Assembly (NCBI GenBank): GCA_035491935.1
Contig: DATJJW010000063.1
Location: 1-18,987 of the forward strand
Direction of reading: 5' to 3'
DNA length: 18,987 nucleotides
Source of the DNA: DATJJW01 sp035491935
GTDB lineage: Bacteria > Pseudomonadota > Alphaproteobacteria > ATCC43930 > CGMCC-115725
Below, one piece after another: positions 1 through 8,086 of the stretch. The translations under genes and the position numbers were made by a program. The notes beneath the pieces are model-generated. The model made no database searches. It had not been told where the DNA came from and saw only the letters and a list, made by a program, of their open reading frames with translations. Within the stretch, counting starts at the first letter, position 1, and each line of letters starts with the position of its first letter.

Positions 1-138
1 GAGCAGGATGCCGGCGCGCTCGTGCTGATCGCGACCAACCCGGCGGAAAGCGCCATGCGCCGCGCATTGATCGAAAGCCGTCAGCGCTATCGCGATCTGG
101 TCGAGATCTCGTCCGACTTCATCTGGGAAACCGATCGC
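1..138 (+). pseudogene. PAS-domain sensor protein, internal fragment cut at both ends
   Basis: Frame 1 reads from the window edge as the end of one PAS unit (GALVLIATNPAESAM), a linker helix (ALIESRQRYRDLVE) and the start of a second PAS unit (ISSDFIWETD). This SRQRYRDLVEISSDF-WETD pattern is typical of PAS modules in alphaproteobacterial sensor kinases and diguanylate cyclases. After about base 135 the frame stays open but becomes arginine- and aspartate-rich text (RHRDDDRTERD) unlike any PAS continuation, because from there the - strand encodes the end of an FtsX permease. The output domain cannot be known. The fragment lacks both ends: the left is the window edge, the right is an internal break. 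It may be a real rearrangement remnant or an assembly join. Confidence 0.6.
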
Positions 139-2592
139 CACCGTGACGACGACCGCACCGAGCGCGACGGCGGCCATCGGCGCCGCCATGAGGCTCCAGC
201 CGAGATCCAGCAGCTGCCGGACCGCGATCCAGGCGCCCAGGGTGCCGAGTCCCGCCGCCGCCATCGCCGCTATCAGCCCCAGGATCGCGTATTCGATGAG
301 ATAGCTGCGCACGAGGTCGCCGCGCGTGGCGCCGAGCGATTTCAGGATCACCGCATCATAGAGACGGCGACGTTCGGTCGCGGCGCTGGCACCGCCCAGG
401 ACCAGCAGCCCTGCGGCCAACAGCACGCCGGCCACGGCGCGCAGGCCACTGGCCAGCGAGTGGATCAGGCTGGTCACCTTGTCCAGCGCGTCGCCGACGG
501 CAATGATCGAGACATTGGGGAAATGTGCGCCTATCGCCTGCTCCAGATCGTCCTGCGCCTGTTGGCTTGCCGCCTTCAGCGTGGCGAGATGCGTCTGCGG
601 CGCCGGCTCCAGCGTGCCTGGCGACATGATCATGAAAAAATTGATGCCCAGGCTGGTCCAATCGACATGGCGCAGATTGCTGAGGCGCGCCTCGATATCA
701 CGGCCGGCGACATTGAGGGTGATGCTGTCGCCGAGCTTGAGGCCCAGACCCTCGGCCAGCCCATCCTCCATCGAGACCTGCGGGGGGCCGTGATAATCCG
801 CCGGCCACCATTGCCCGGCCACGACGCGCGAGCCGCGCGGTAATGTCGCGGCATAGGTGAGGCCCCGGTCGCCATCGATCAGGCGATGGGCGTTGGCGCT
901 CATATGCGCCTGGCCTATGGCTACGCCGTTGACGCGTACGACTCGGGTACGCAGGTTGGGCACGGTATGCAGGTCGCTGATCCCGGGCGTCTTGGCCGCA
1001 ATGTCCTTGAACGGCGCCAATTGGTCCGGCTGAGTGTCGATCAGGAACAGGCTGGGGGCATTGCCCGATTGCAGATCGTTGGTCAGCTTGGTGAAATTGC
1101 CCTCGATCTGACCGATGGCGACCAGCACGGCGGCGCCCAGACCCAGGCCCAGCATCACCGGTGCCGCCGAGGATTTCGGTCGGTGCAGATTGCCCAAGGC
1201 CAGCCGCAGCCGGAACCCGGCGGCGCCATTCGAGGCTGCCCGGCGCGCCACCCACCTGACCGCCGCCGCCAGCAGCAAGAACACGGTCATGGCGGCGAGT
1301 GCCGCCGCGGCCGCCTCGATGGTCAGGCGCCGTGCGGGGCTTGCCGCCACCACCAGCGCGGCCAGGGCTGCCATCGGCACCAGTGCGGGCAGCCGTTGCC
1401 GTAGCGGCGTGGCGGCGGACAAATCCCTCAAGGTGAAGCGCCCGCCCAACGACCACAGGGTCACCGACAGCGCGCTCAGCAGCCCGCACAGTGCGGCGAA
1501 GGCGAGGTTCAGGGGATAGATCTCGGCCGCGAGCGGGATCGGCAGCAGCGCGCCGACCGCCCATTCGAGCAGCCAGGGCGTCGTTGCGGCGGCGGCTAGG
1601 CCCAGTGCCACGCCCAGGCAGGACAGTACCATGATCTCGACCAGGAATATCCGGCGGATCAGCACGGACCCCGCGCCCAGTGCCTTCATGATGGCGATGG
1701 ATTTGGTGCGGCGATCGAGATGGGCCGCGATCGCCTGTGCCACGCCCATGCCGCCGATCAGCAAGGCCGCGAGGCCGATCAGCGTCAGGAGCGTCGTCAA
1801 CCGGTCGATCACGCCGCCGAGAAAGGGCGAAGCATGGTCGGCATCGACCGCACGCCAGCCGCTGCCGGGGAATTGCCGGTTGGCGGCGGCGATCACCTGC
1901 GCCGGCACGGCTGTCGGCGGCAACTTGAGCCGCCAGATATGGGTGGCGATCGTGCCCGGCTGGTCGAGGCCGGCAGGCTTCAGCGCGTCGATGCCGACCA
2001 GGGCCGGCGGCCCCAGATCGGCAAGCGTGGCGCTGCCGTCCGGCAATTGATCCAGCACGGCGCGCAAGGTAAAGCGGCCGGTGCCGAGCCGGATGACGTC
2101 GCCCAGCTTCAACCCTAAGCGCGCGACGATACGCCGATCGGCGGCGATGCCGGGCAGGCCGTCCTTGGCGTCAAGTGCCTGGGCCAATGGCATCGGTGGG
2201 GCGAGCGTGACCGCGCCGTAGAGCGGATAGTGTCCATCCACGGCCTTCAGCCCGATCAGCATGGTCGCCTTGCCGTCGTCCCGCCGGGCCATGGCGCGCA
2301 GGTTCCGTGCACGGGAGACGCTGCCCTGGGTCGCCAGCCAGGCCTGCACGGCGGGCGGCAGGTCGCGCTGCGGCAGGCTGAATTGCACGTCGCCGCCCAG
2401 GATATTGGCGGCATTGACCTGCAAGCCGGTCTTGAAGGCGGAGGAGATGGTGCCGAGCCCGCCGATCACCGCGACGCCCAGCGCCAGGCATGCCAGGAAG
2501 ATGCGGAAGCCCGAGAAACCTGTCGCGATGTCCGCGCGCAGCCCGCGCAGCGCCAGGCGCCAGGCGAGGCCGGTCGTGCCCGAAGCCGTCAT
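139..2592 (-). CDS. ybbP: ABC transporter permease, FtsX/MacB-like (YbbP family), 3' end missing
   Basis: This reads continuously on the - strand from an ATG at 2592 that overlaps the ATPase stop (ATGA). It is not closed by a stop inside the window. About 818 residues look genuine, close to the usual 800-850 of YbbP-type permeases, so only the last few residues seem lost at the junction near base 138. The order is: N-terminal membrane segment (FRIFLACLALGVAVIGG), a large periplasmic domain, a first FtsX unit (LLTLIGLAALLIGGMGVAQAI followed by RRTKSIAIMKALGA), two central hydrophobic segments, a second periplasmic domain, and a second FtsX unit (GVLLAAGLLVLGGA followed by ERRRLYDAVILKSLGA). 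The paired 'KALGA' and 'KSLGA' motifs after the transmembrane helices are the FtsX signature. It should form an inner-membrane complex with the adjacent ATPase. In E. coli the homologous pair lies beside tesA, as here. The substrate is not established; release or handling of lipids or lipoproteins is only an inference. Confidence 0.88.
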
Positions 2593-3332
2593 GCGGTCAG
2601 ATCGGCGATGCCGCCGCGCGGAATCTGCTTGCGTTCGCCGATGACGCCGCCATCGGCGAGCTCGACGATGCGGGTGCAGCGCTCGGCCAGCGCCGGGTCG
2701 TGGGTCACCAGCACCAGGGTCGTGCCGAGGCGCGCCTGCAGGTCGAAGAGCAGCGCCATGATCTGCTGGCCGGTGGCGGCATCCAGATTCCCGGTCGGCT
2801 CGTCGGCGAGCAGGATGTCGGGTTCCGCAACGACGGCGCGGGCGATGGCGACGCGCTGCTGTTCGCCGCCCGAGAGCTGAGCCGGGTAATGGCCGAGGCG
2901 CCCGCCGAGACCCACGGATTCCAGGCTGGCGCGTGCCACCTGCATCGCATCGCGCCGTCCGGCCAGCTCCAATGGCAGCGCCACATTCTCCAACGCGGTC
3001 ATGGTCTGGATGAGGTGGAAGGACTGGAAGACGATGCCGACATGCTCGCGCCGGAAGCAGGCGAGTCCGTCTTCGTCCAGGCCGCCGAACCGTGTGCCGG
3101 CTATCGTGACCTCGCCGCTGCTCGGCCGTTCCAGTCCGCCGATGATCGACAGCAGGGTCGATTTGCCCGAGCCCGAGCGGCCGATGATCGCGACCGTCTC
3201 GCCCGGCTCGATTCGCAGGTCGATATCGCGCAGAATCGCCAGCGGGCTATCGGTGCCCGGCAGACTCAACCCCACATGATCGACGATGACGGCCGGAACG
3301 GCATTGACGGAAGAGGATGGGGATGCGGACAT
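2589..3332 (-). CDS. ybbA: ABC transporter ATP-binding protein, YbbA family
   Basis: A 247-residue ATPase from the ATG at 3332. It has Walker A GRSGSGKS (residues 51-58), a Q-loop VFQSFHL (about 101), signature LSGGEQQR (143-150), Walker B ILLADEPT (163-170) and the switch histidine VTHD (H201). These are the marks of the MacB/LolD/YbbA group, which works with FtsX-fold permeases. The stop overlaps the permease start, implying translational coupling. The start is uncertain. An in-frame ATG at 3398 has a better ribosome site (GAAAGG) but would run 28 bp into the divergent esterase gene. The 3332 start gives MSASPSSSVNAVPAVIV and leaves 38 bp between the two genes, so I prefer it. Confidence 0.9.
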   Translation of the reverse strand: MSASPSSSVNAVPAVIVDHVGLSLPGTDSPLAILRDIDLRIEPGETVAIIGRSGSGKSTLLSIIGGLERPSSGEVTIAGTRFGGLDEDGLACFRREHVGIVFQSFHLIQTMTALENVALPLELAGRRDAMQVARASLESVGLGGRLGHYPAQLSGGEQQRVAIARAVVAEPDILLADEPTGNLDAATGQQIMALLFDLQARLGTTLVLVTHDPALAERCTRIVELADGGVIGERKQIPRGGIADLTA

Positions 3333-3370
3333 ATGGCGCGGGGAAAACCCGTGGACAGGGGGATGCTCGA

Positions 3371-4063
3371 ATGGCGCGTCGGGCTGGAATAGCTGCATGT
3401 GGCCTTTCGCCGCTCAAGGTCAATCCCCTCCTATGCCTCCTGGGGCTCGTCCTGGCGCTGGCGGCCATGCCGGCTGGTGCCGCACCCGCCAAGGCAATGG
3501 CGCCCGTCAAGGTGATGGCATTGGGCGACAGCCTGACCGCGGGCTATGGCCTGCCGGCCGATGCTGTGTTCCCGGTGCAGTTGCAGAAGGCGCTCGCCAA
3601 GGCCGGCATCCAGGCGGATATCGTCAATGCCGGGGTCAGCGGCGATACCACGGCCGGCGGCCTGGCCCGGCTCGATTGGTCGATGGCCGACCGTCCGGCC
3701 TATGCGCTGGTCGAGCTCGGCGGCAATGACGCGTTGCGCGGCGTCGATCCGGATGTCACCTATGACAATCTCGACAAGATCCTGACCCGGCTGCATGCTG
3801 CCGGCATCAAGCCGATGCTGCTCGGGATCAAATCGCCCAGTAATTGGGGACCGGACTACGCCAGGCGTTTCGATGCGATCTATCCCAGATTGGCGGCGAA
3901 GCATAAGGTGCCGCTCTACCCATTCTTCCTCGACGGCGCGATCCAGCATCCGGCGGAAGATATCCAGGCCGATGGCTTGCACCCGACTGCCAGCGGCGTC
4001 GAGGTGATCGTCCAGCGCATGCTGCCGCAGGTCGAGGCCTTCCTGGGTTCGTCCCGTTCTTGA
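3371..4063 (+). CDS. tesA: Arylesterase / lysophospholipase L1-like SGNH hydrolase (TesA family)
   Basis: A 230-residue secreted esterase. The first ~38 residues form a signal peptide: an arginine start (MARRAG), hydrophobic core LLCLLGLVLALAAM and an AGAAPA cleavage region. The mature part shows all SGNH blocks: GDSLTAGYG with nucleophile S54, NAGVSGDT with oxyanion glycine G88, GGND with N119, and DGLHP with D201 and H204. The length is close to that of E. coli TesA, which hydrolyses acyl-CoA, lysophospholipid and aryl esters in the periplasm. I chose the ATG at 3371 because AGGGGG lies 9 bases upstream and the signal peptide follows directly. The upstream ATG at 3317 would add residues that overlap ybbA. 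It is divergent from the ybbAP transporter and first in a tight + strand run with tas and thpR. Confidence 0.92.
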   Translation: MARRAGIAACGLSPLKVNPLLCLLGLVLALAAMPAGAAPAKAMAPVKVMALGDSLTAGYGLPADAVFPVQLQKALAKAGIQADIVNAGVSGDTTAGGLARLDWSMADRPAYALVELGGNDALRGVDPDVTYDNLDKILTRLHAAGIKPMLLGIKSPSNWGPDYARRFDAIYPRLAAKHKVPLYPFFLDGAIQHPAEDIQADGLHPTASGVEVIVQRMLPQVEAFLGSSRS

Positions 4064-4095
4064 ACCATCTTGATCAATCGACGGAATAAAGCCTC

Positions 4096-5133
4096 ATGGA
4101 ACAGAGAATTCTCGGCCGTACCGGGCTCAAGGTAAGCGCCGTCTGCCTTGGCACCATGACCTTCGGCCAGCAGAACACCGAAGCCCAAGCTCATGAGCAG
4201 TTCTCCTGCGCGGTCGACCACGGCATCAATTTCATCGACACGGCGGAGATGTATCCGGTGCCGCCGAGGGCCGAGACGCAAGGGCGGAGCGAGGCCTATA
4301 TCGGCTCGTGGCTGAAGGCGAGGGGCGGGCGCGACAAGCTGGTCATAGCGACCAAGGTGACGGGGCCGGCACGGCAATTCGACCATCTGCGCGGCGGCGC
4401 TACCGACTTGACACGTGCCAATATCCGCCAGGCGATCGAGGACAGCCTGAAGCGGCTCCAGACCGACTATGTCGATCTCTACCAGCTCCATTGGCCGGAC
4501 CGGCAGGTCAATGTCTTCGGCGTGATGAACTATCCGTACAACGAGCGGCCGTCGGTACCGATCGAGGAAACGCTGTCGGCGTTGTCCGAACTGGTCCAGG
4601 AAGGCAAGCTGCGCCATATCGGCGTCAGCAACGAGACGCCCTGGGGCGTGTCGCAATTCCTGAACCTGGCCGAGACGAAGGATCTGCCGCGCATCGCCAG
4701 CATCCAGAATCCCTACAGCCTGCTCAACCGTCTGTTCGAGGTCGGGCTGTCGGAATTCGCCCATCGGGAGGGTGTCGGGCTCCTGGCCTATTCGCCGCTG
4801 GCCATGGGGGCCCTGACCGGCAAATACCTGAACGGTGCCCGGCCGGAGGATGCGCGGCTGACGCTGTTCACCCGCTTCCTGCGCTATTCGGGCGAGGCGG
4901 CGCAGCGTGCGATCGCGGCCTATGTGGATCTCGCCCGGCAGCATGGGCTCGATCCGGTCGCCATGGCGTTGGGCTTCGTGACCAGCCGGCCCTTCGTCAC
5001 CAGCACCATCGTGGGTGCGACCTCGGTGGCGCAGCTCGAGGCGGATATCGCCGGCTGCTTCACCAGGCTTCCGGACGAGGTGCTGGCCGGCATCGAGGCG
5101 ATCCACGCCGACACCCCCAACCCCTGTCCGTAA
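4096..5133 (+). CDS. tas: Aldo/keto reductase, Tas-like
   Basis: A 345-residue NADP(H)-dependent aldo/keto reductase. The AKR tetrad is visible: D48 and Y53 in INFIDTAEMYP, K87 in IATKVTG, and H132 in LYQLHWP. The stretch AEMYPVPPRAETQG and the ASIQNPYSLLNR and GVSNETPWGV segments match E. coli Tas closely, including the internal insertion typical of that subfamily; the length also agrees (Tas is 346 residues). Tas was named for complementing a tyrosine auxotroph under starvation, and its natural substrate is not known. The gene starts 32 bp after tesA and ends 22 bp before thpR, so the three are probably co-transcribed. Confidence 0.93.
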   Translation: MEQRILGRTGLKVSAVCLGTMTFGQQNTEAQAHEQFSCAVDHGINFIDTAEMYPVPPRAETQGRSEAYIGSWLKARGGRDKLVIATKVTGPARQFDHLRGGATDLTRANIRQAIEDSLKRLQTDYVDLYQLHWPDRQVNVFGVMNYPYNERPSVPIEETLSALSELVQEGKLRHIGVSNETPWGVSQFLNLAETKDLPRIASIQNPYSLLNRLFEVGLSEFAHREGVGLLAYSPLAMGALTGKYLNGARPEDARLTLFTRFLRYSGEAAQRAIAAYVDLARQHGLDPVAMALGFVTSRPFVTSTIVGATSVAQLEADIAGCFTRLPDEVLAGIEAIHADTPNPCP

Positions 5134-5155
5134 GGCAGGGGGCGAGGCCGATCCG

Positions 5156-5695
5156 ATGTTGCGTCTCTTCGTAGGATTGGGCCTGCCGCCGGAACGGCGG
5201 CTCGCCCTCTCGCTCATCTGTTCGGGACTGCCCGGTGTGCGCTGGGTCGATCCCGGCAATTTCCATGTGACCCTGCGTTTCATCGGCGAGGTCGACGAGG
5301 GCGTTGCCGAGGACATCGACGAGGCGCTGGCCGGCATCCGCGCCAAGCGCTTCCAGCTCTCGATCGCCGGTCTCGACGTGTTCGGCGATCCGGGCAAGCC
5401 GCGCCTGCTCTATGCCGGGGTCGAACGGGTGCCGGAACTGCTCGAATTGCAGCAGAAGGTGGAGAATGCGCTGGCCCGCATCGGGTTGATGCCGGAGGGG
5501 CGGCGCTACGTTCCGCATGTGACGCTGGCCAATTGCAAGACGCCCAGCGCCGCCGGTGTCCACCGCTTCATCGTCGCCAACAACCTCCTGCGCCTGGAGC
5601 CCTTCGAGGTCGAGAGCTTCCAGCTCGTCCGCAGCTACCTGACCAAAGCCGGCTCGATCTACGAGGATGTCGCGGAATATCCGCTGAAGGGGTAG
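5156..5695 (+). CDS. thpR: RNA 2',3'-cyclic 3'-phosphodiesterase (ThpR/LigT family)
   Basis: A 179-residue member of the 2H phosphoesterase superfamily. The two catalytic HxTx motifs are present: FHVTLRF (H37, T39) and PHVTLANC (H121, T123). The N-terminus MLRLFVGLGLP is the usual ThpR opening (R-x-F-x-G). The enzyme hydrolyses 2',3'-cyclic phosphate RNA ends to a 2'-phosphate. Its bacterial physiological role is unclear. The in-frame open reading extends further upstream into tas, but the ATG at 5156, preceded by a GGGCGAGG ribosome site, gives the family-length protein. It is last in the tesA-tas-thpR run and ends 6 bp from the convergent pterin dehydratase stop, with no hairpin between them. 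Confidence 0.92.
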   Translation: MLRLFVGLGLPPERRLALSLICSGLPGVRWVDPGNFHVTLRFIGEVDEGVAEDIDEALAGIRAKRFQLSIAGLDVFGDPGKPRLLYAGVERVPELLELQQKVENALARIGLMPEGRRYVPHVTLANCKTPSAAGVHRFIVANNLLRLEPFEVESFQLVRSYLTKAGSIYEDVAEYPLKG

Positions 5696-5701
5696 GGCGA
5701 C

Positions 5702-5992
5702 TCAGCCGACCACGCCCTCGATCTTCCTGGCGAGGTCCAGGTCGCGCTTGCTGAGGCCGCCGACGTCGTGGGTCGACAGCGTGATCTCGACCTTGTTCCA
5801 GACATTCGACCATTCGGGATGGTGGTCGGCCTTTTCGGCCAGTAGTGCCACCCTGGTCATGAAGCCGAAGGCCTGATTGAAATCCTTGAACTTGAAGCCT
5901 TTCTGGATGGCGTCGCGGCCCGGTACCAGGGTCCAACCGGGCAATGTCGCCAGACCTGCGGCTTTTTCGGTATCGTTCAGGCGGTCGATCAT
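5702..5992 (-). CDS. phhB: 4a-hydroxytetrahydrobiopterin dehydratase (pterin carbinolamine dehydratase)
   Basis: A 96-residue PCD/DCoH protein. The family motif is complete: E53, then HHP (57-59), W in the following SNVW, H75 and D84, with the spacings of the known consensus. The enzyme dehydrates 4a-hydroxytetrahydrobiopterin to quinonoid dihydropterin, recycling the cofactor of phenylalanine hydroxylase. No phhA lies nearby, so in this organism it may act alone or with a distant hydroxylase. The start at 5992 has a strong GGAGG site 8 bases upstream. It is divergent from the metallopeptidase gene across a 124-bp spacer that carries a repeated 12-mer. Confidence 0.94.
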   Translation of the reverse strand: MIDRLNDTEKAAGLATLPGWTLVPGRDAIQKGFKFKDFNQAFGFMTRVALLAEKADHHPEWSNVWNKVEITLSTHDVGGLSKRDLDLARKIEGVVG

Positions 5993-6031
5993 GCGATGTC
6001 CTCCGCGCCACGAGTGGTATCCACCCTCGTG

Positions 6032-6062
6032 CTATATGATGGGAACGTCCCTATATGATGGG
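6032..6062. repeat. Direct repeat of a 12-mer in the phhB/metallopeptidase spacer
   Basis: CTATATGATGGG occurs at 6032-6043 and again at 6051-6062, a period of 19 bp, in the 124-bp spacer between two divergent genes. Each copy contains a TATATGAT that could serve as a -10 box on the + strand. It may be paired regulator sites, paired promoters or a small duplication. Confidence 0.5.
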
Positions 6063-6116
6063 GGCAGAAGCCGCCCGCCGCCAGAGTCCGTCCAGACAGA
6101 GCCCGTCCAGAGCCTC

Positions 6117-6563
6117 ATGCCCAACGACACCGATACCGCCACTGAAGACGCTCCGATCCTCGCGCCCTCCATCGACGATATCGAGACCTTGGGGCTGGAG
6201 GCGCTGAGCCTCATCCCCGACGCGCTGCGCCGGCGCATCGACGATGTCATCATCCAGGTGCAGGAATTCCCCGACGAGGAGACGGAGGCCGAGATGGGCT
6301 TGGAAAGTCCCTTCGACCTCCTCGGCCTGTATCGCGGCCACACCCTGGCCAATCGCACCGGCAGCCAATCGGCCCCCTCGGTCGACATGATCTTCCTCTA
6401 TCGCCGGCCGATCCTCGACTACTGGTGCGAGACGGGCGAGGATCTGGCCCATGTCGTGCGCCATGTGCTGATCCATGAGATCGGCCATCATTTCGGCCTC
6501 AGCGACGAGGATATGGACCGTATCGAGGCCATGGCGGACGATGACGAGGTGGAAACGGACTGA
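6117..6563 (+). CDS. Metallopeptidase family protein (zincin-like, COG3824 type)
   Basis: A 148-residue acidic protein with the zinc-binding motif HEIGHHFGLSDEDM: H120, E121 and H124, with G127 and D130 completing the HExxHxxGxxD pattern of minimal zincins. Upstream residues FDLLGLYRG and the block SVDMIFLYRRPILD are characteristic of the small COG3824/DUF1025 family found widely in alphaproteobacteria and actinobacteria. There is no signal peptide, so it is probably cytoplasmic. The substrate is unknown. The start is chosen by homology-like length. The ATG at 6117 has only a weak AGAG site, and the in-frame codons at 6036 and 6039 are alternatives that add about 26 residues without recognisable domain content. 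Confidence 0.85.
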   Translation: MPNDTDTATEDAPILAPSIDDIETLGLEALSLIPDALRRRIDDVIIQVQEFPDEETEAEMGLESPFDLLGLYRGHTLANRTGSQSAPSVDMIFLYRRPILDYWCETGEDLAHVVRHVLIHEIGHHFGLSDEDMDRIEAMADDDEVETD

Positions 6564-6579
6564 CCGCTTCCGCTCCCAC

Positions 6580-6600
6580 GCGCAACGCCGCCGGTTGCGC
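6580..6600 (+). terminator. Hairpin just after the metallopeptidase gene
   Basis: A perfect 7-bp stem GCGCAAC/GTTGCGC with a 7-base loop begins 17 bp after the stop codon. No T-run follows, only an AATTCAATTG stretch. It could end transcription before the MFS gene, but it is not a classic intrinsic terminator. Confidence 0.4.
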
Positions 6601-6672
6601 AATTCAATTGCAAGCCCAGGCACTTCCCGATAGATAGCCCGGATTCAAGTCCCGGATAATGGGATTCTCAGT

Positions 6673-6685
6673 CGGCATAATGCCG
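6673..6685. promoter_or_regulatory. Palindrome upstream of the MFS transporter gene
   Basis: CGGCAT-A-ATGCCG is a perfect 6+1+6 palindrome ending 22 bp before the TTG start of the transporter. AG and CT match again one mismatch further out. The size, symmetry and place fit an operator, for example of an IclR, GntR or MarR regulator, but none is encoded beside it. Confidence 0.4.
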
Positions 6686-6707
6686 GCTGGATTGGGGAGG
6701 ACACAGC

Positions 6708-8024
6708 TTGACGACCACGATCTCGGTCAATGATGTCATCGACCGCCGGCCCATCGGGCTTTTTCAATGGAGCGTCTTCGTGCTGTGCGGCCTGGCCGTC
6801 TTCGTCGACGGCTTCGATACGCAGGCGATCGGTTATGTGGCGCCGGTGCTGGGCAAGGCCTGGAACCTGAAGCCCGGTGCGCTCGGGCCTGTCTTCGCCG
6901 CCGGCCTCGCCGGCCTGGCGTTGGGCGCCTTCTTCATCGCGCCGCTGGCCGATCGGTTCGGCCGCAAGCCGATCATCATCTGGTCGATCGTGGCATTTGG
7001 GATTCTGACGCTGCTGACCGGCTTCGCCACCGATTTCACCACGCTGTTCGTCGCGCGGCTGTTGACCGGGCTGGGGCTTGGCGCCGCCATGCCGAACGCG
7101 ATCACGCTCACCGCCGAATACAGCCCGCAGCGCTGGCGCGCCACGGCGGTGGCGCTGCTGATGTGCGGCTTCGGCCTGGGTGCCGCATCGGGCGGCGCGG
7201 TCGCCGCCCGGCTGCTCGTGACCTCGGGCTGGCCCACGGTCTTCTTCACCGGCGGCGCGGCGACACTGGTGCTGGTACCGTTCCTGATCTTCCTGCTGCC
7301 GGAATCGGTCCGCTTCCTGACGTTGCTGCCGGGCGGCGAGGCCAAGCTGGCGCGGCTGATGGCGCGCATTGATCCGGCGATCGCCCCGTCGGCCCGCGCG
7401 CATTTCACCGCGACCAGGGAACAGGCCGCCGCCATCCATGTCCGCGAGCTGTTCACCGACGGGCGTGCGCGTACGACGATCCTGCTCTGGATCATCTTCT
7501 TCATGAATTTGCTCGACCTTTATCTGCTGGCCAGCTGGCTGCCGACCGCGATCCATTCGGCCGGGCTGTCGGTCAGCGTTGCGGCTTTGGCGACCGCGAC
7601 CTTGCAGATCGGCGGCATCATCGCCTCCTTCGCGTTGGGGCCGCTGGTCGATCGCTTCGGCGCCACCCGCGTCTTGCCGGCGATCTATGTGCTGGGCGCG
7701 GTCTGCATTGCGCTGATCGGTTTCGCCGGCACCTCGGTGACCTTCACTGTCGCCGCGGTCTTCGGGGCGGGCTTCGCGGTCGTCGGCGCGCAGAACTGCA
7801 ACAACGGCGTCGCCACCAAGAGCTATCCGACCGAGATGCGCGCCATCGGCGTCGGCTGGACCAATGCCGTCGGCCGCATCGGTTCGATCGTCGGCCCGAC
7901 CGTCGCCGGCATCATGCTGGGGCTGCACACCGAGATCCGCAACATCCTGATCGCGAGCGCGATCCCGGCGCTGATCGCGGGTACGGCATATCTGGCGATG
8001 CGTACGGACAAGTCGGCGACCTGA
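6708..8024 (+). CDS. MFS transporter, aromatic acid:H+ symporter (AAHS)-like
   Basis: A 438-residue inner-membrane protein with about 12 hydrophobic segments. The first helix carries DGFD (34-37), the hallmark of the PcaK/BenK/VanK group, and the loop after helix 2 has motif A ADRFGRKP (81-88). Later pieces (LTAEYSPQRWRAT, GFGLGAASGG, SYPTEMRAIGVGW, GRIGSIVGP) are also typical of that family, which imports protocatechuate, 4-hydroxybenzoate or similar acids with protons. No aromatic degradation genes are nearby, so the substrate is open. The start codon is TTG at 6708, supported by a strong GGGGAGG site 7 bases upstream. It converges on the mechanosensitive channel gene. Confidence 0.9.
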   Translation: MTTTISVNDVIDRRPIGLFQWSVFVLCGLAVFVDGFDTQAIGYVAPVLGKAWNLKPGALGPVFAAGLAGLALGAFFIAPLADRFGRKPIIIWSIVAFGILTLLTGFATDFTTLFVARLLTGLGLGAAMPNAITLTAEYSPQRWRATAVALLMCGFGLGAASGGAVAARLLVTSGWPTVFFTGGAATLVLVPFLIFLLPESVRFLTLLPGGEAKLARLMARIDPAIAPSARAHFTATREQAAAIHVRELFTDGRARTTILLWIIFFMNLLDLYLLASWLPTAIHSAGLSVSVAALATATLQIGGIIASFALGPLVDRFGATRVLPAIYVLGAVCIALIGFAGTSVTFTVAAVFGAGFAVVGAQNCNNGVATKSYPTEMRAIGVGWTNAVGRIGSIVGPTVAGIMLGLHTEIRNILIASAIPALIAGTAYLAMRTDKSAT

Positions 8025-8041
8025 TCCGGTTCAAATGACTG

Positions 8042-8086
8042 GAGCCTGATCCGTCCGGGGCGACCGGACCTGGACGGATCAGGCTC
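8042..8086. terminator. Bidirectional hairpin between the convergent MFS and MscS genes
   Basis: The arms 8042-8056 and 8072-8086 (GAGCCTGATCCGTCC and its exact complement) form a 15-bp perfect stem with a 15-base loop. It starts 17 bp after the MFS stop. Its right arm covers the last codons and stop of the mscS-like gene. No clear T-run follows on either strand, so termination or 3'-end protection is inferred from strength and position. Confidence 0.65.

Noticed and set aside
22..843. 273-residue + strand open reading frame at the left edge
   Set aside because: Only the first ~40 residues look like protein (PAS). The remainder is arginine-rich text antisense to the FtsX permease, whose frame is clearly coding.
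3916..5397. 493-residue - strand open reading frame
   Set aside because: It is antisense to tesA, tas and thpR, all with intact catalytic motifs. The translation is Arg/Gln/Asp-rich with no domain, a GC-rich shadow frame.
6645..7928. 427-residue - strand open reading frame
   Set aside because: It is antisense to the MFS transporter and composed almost entirely of D, R, G, Q and A, typical of a shadow frame.
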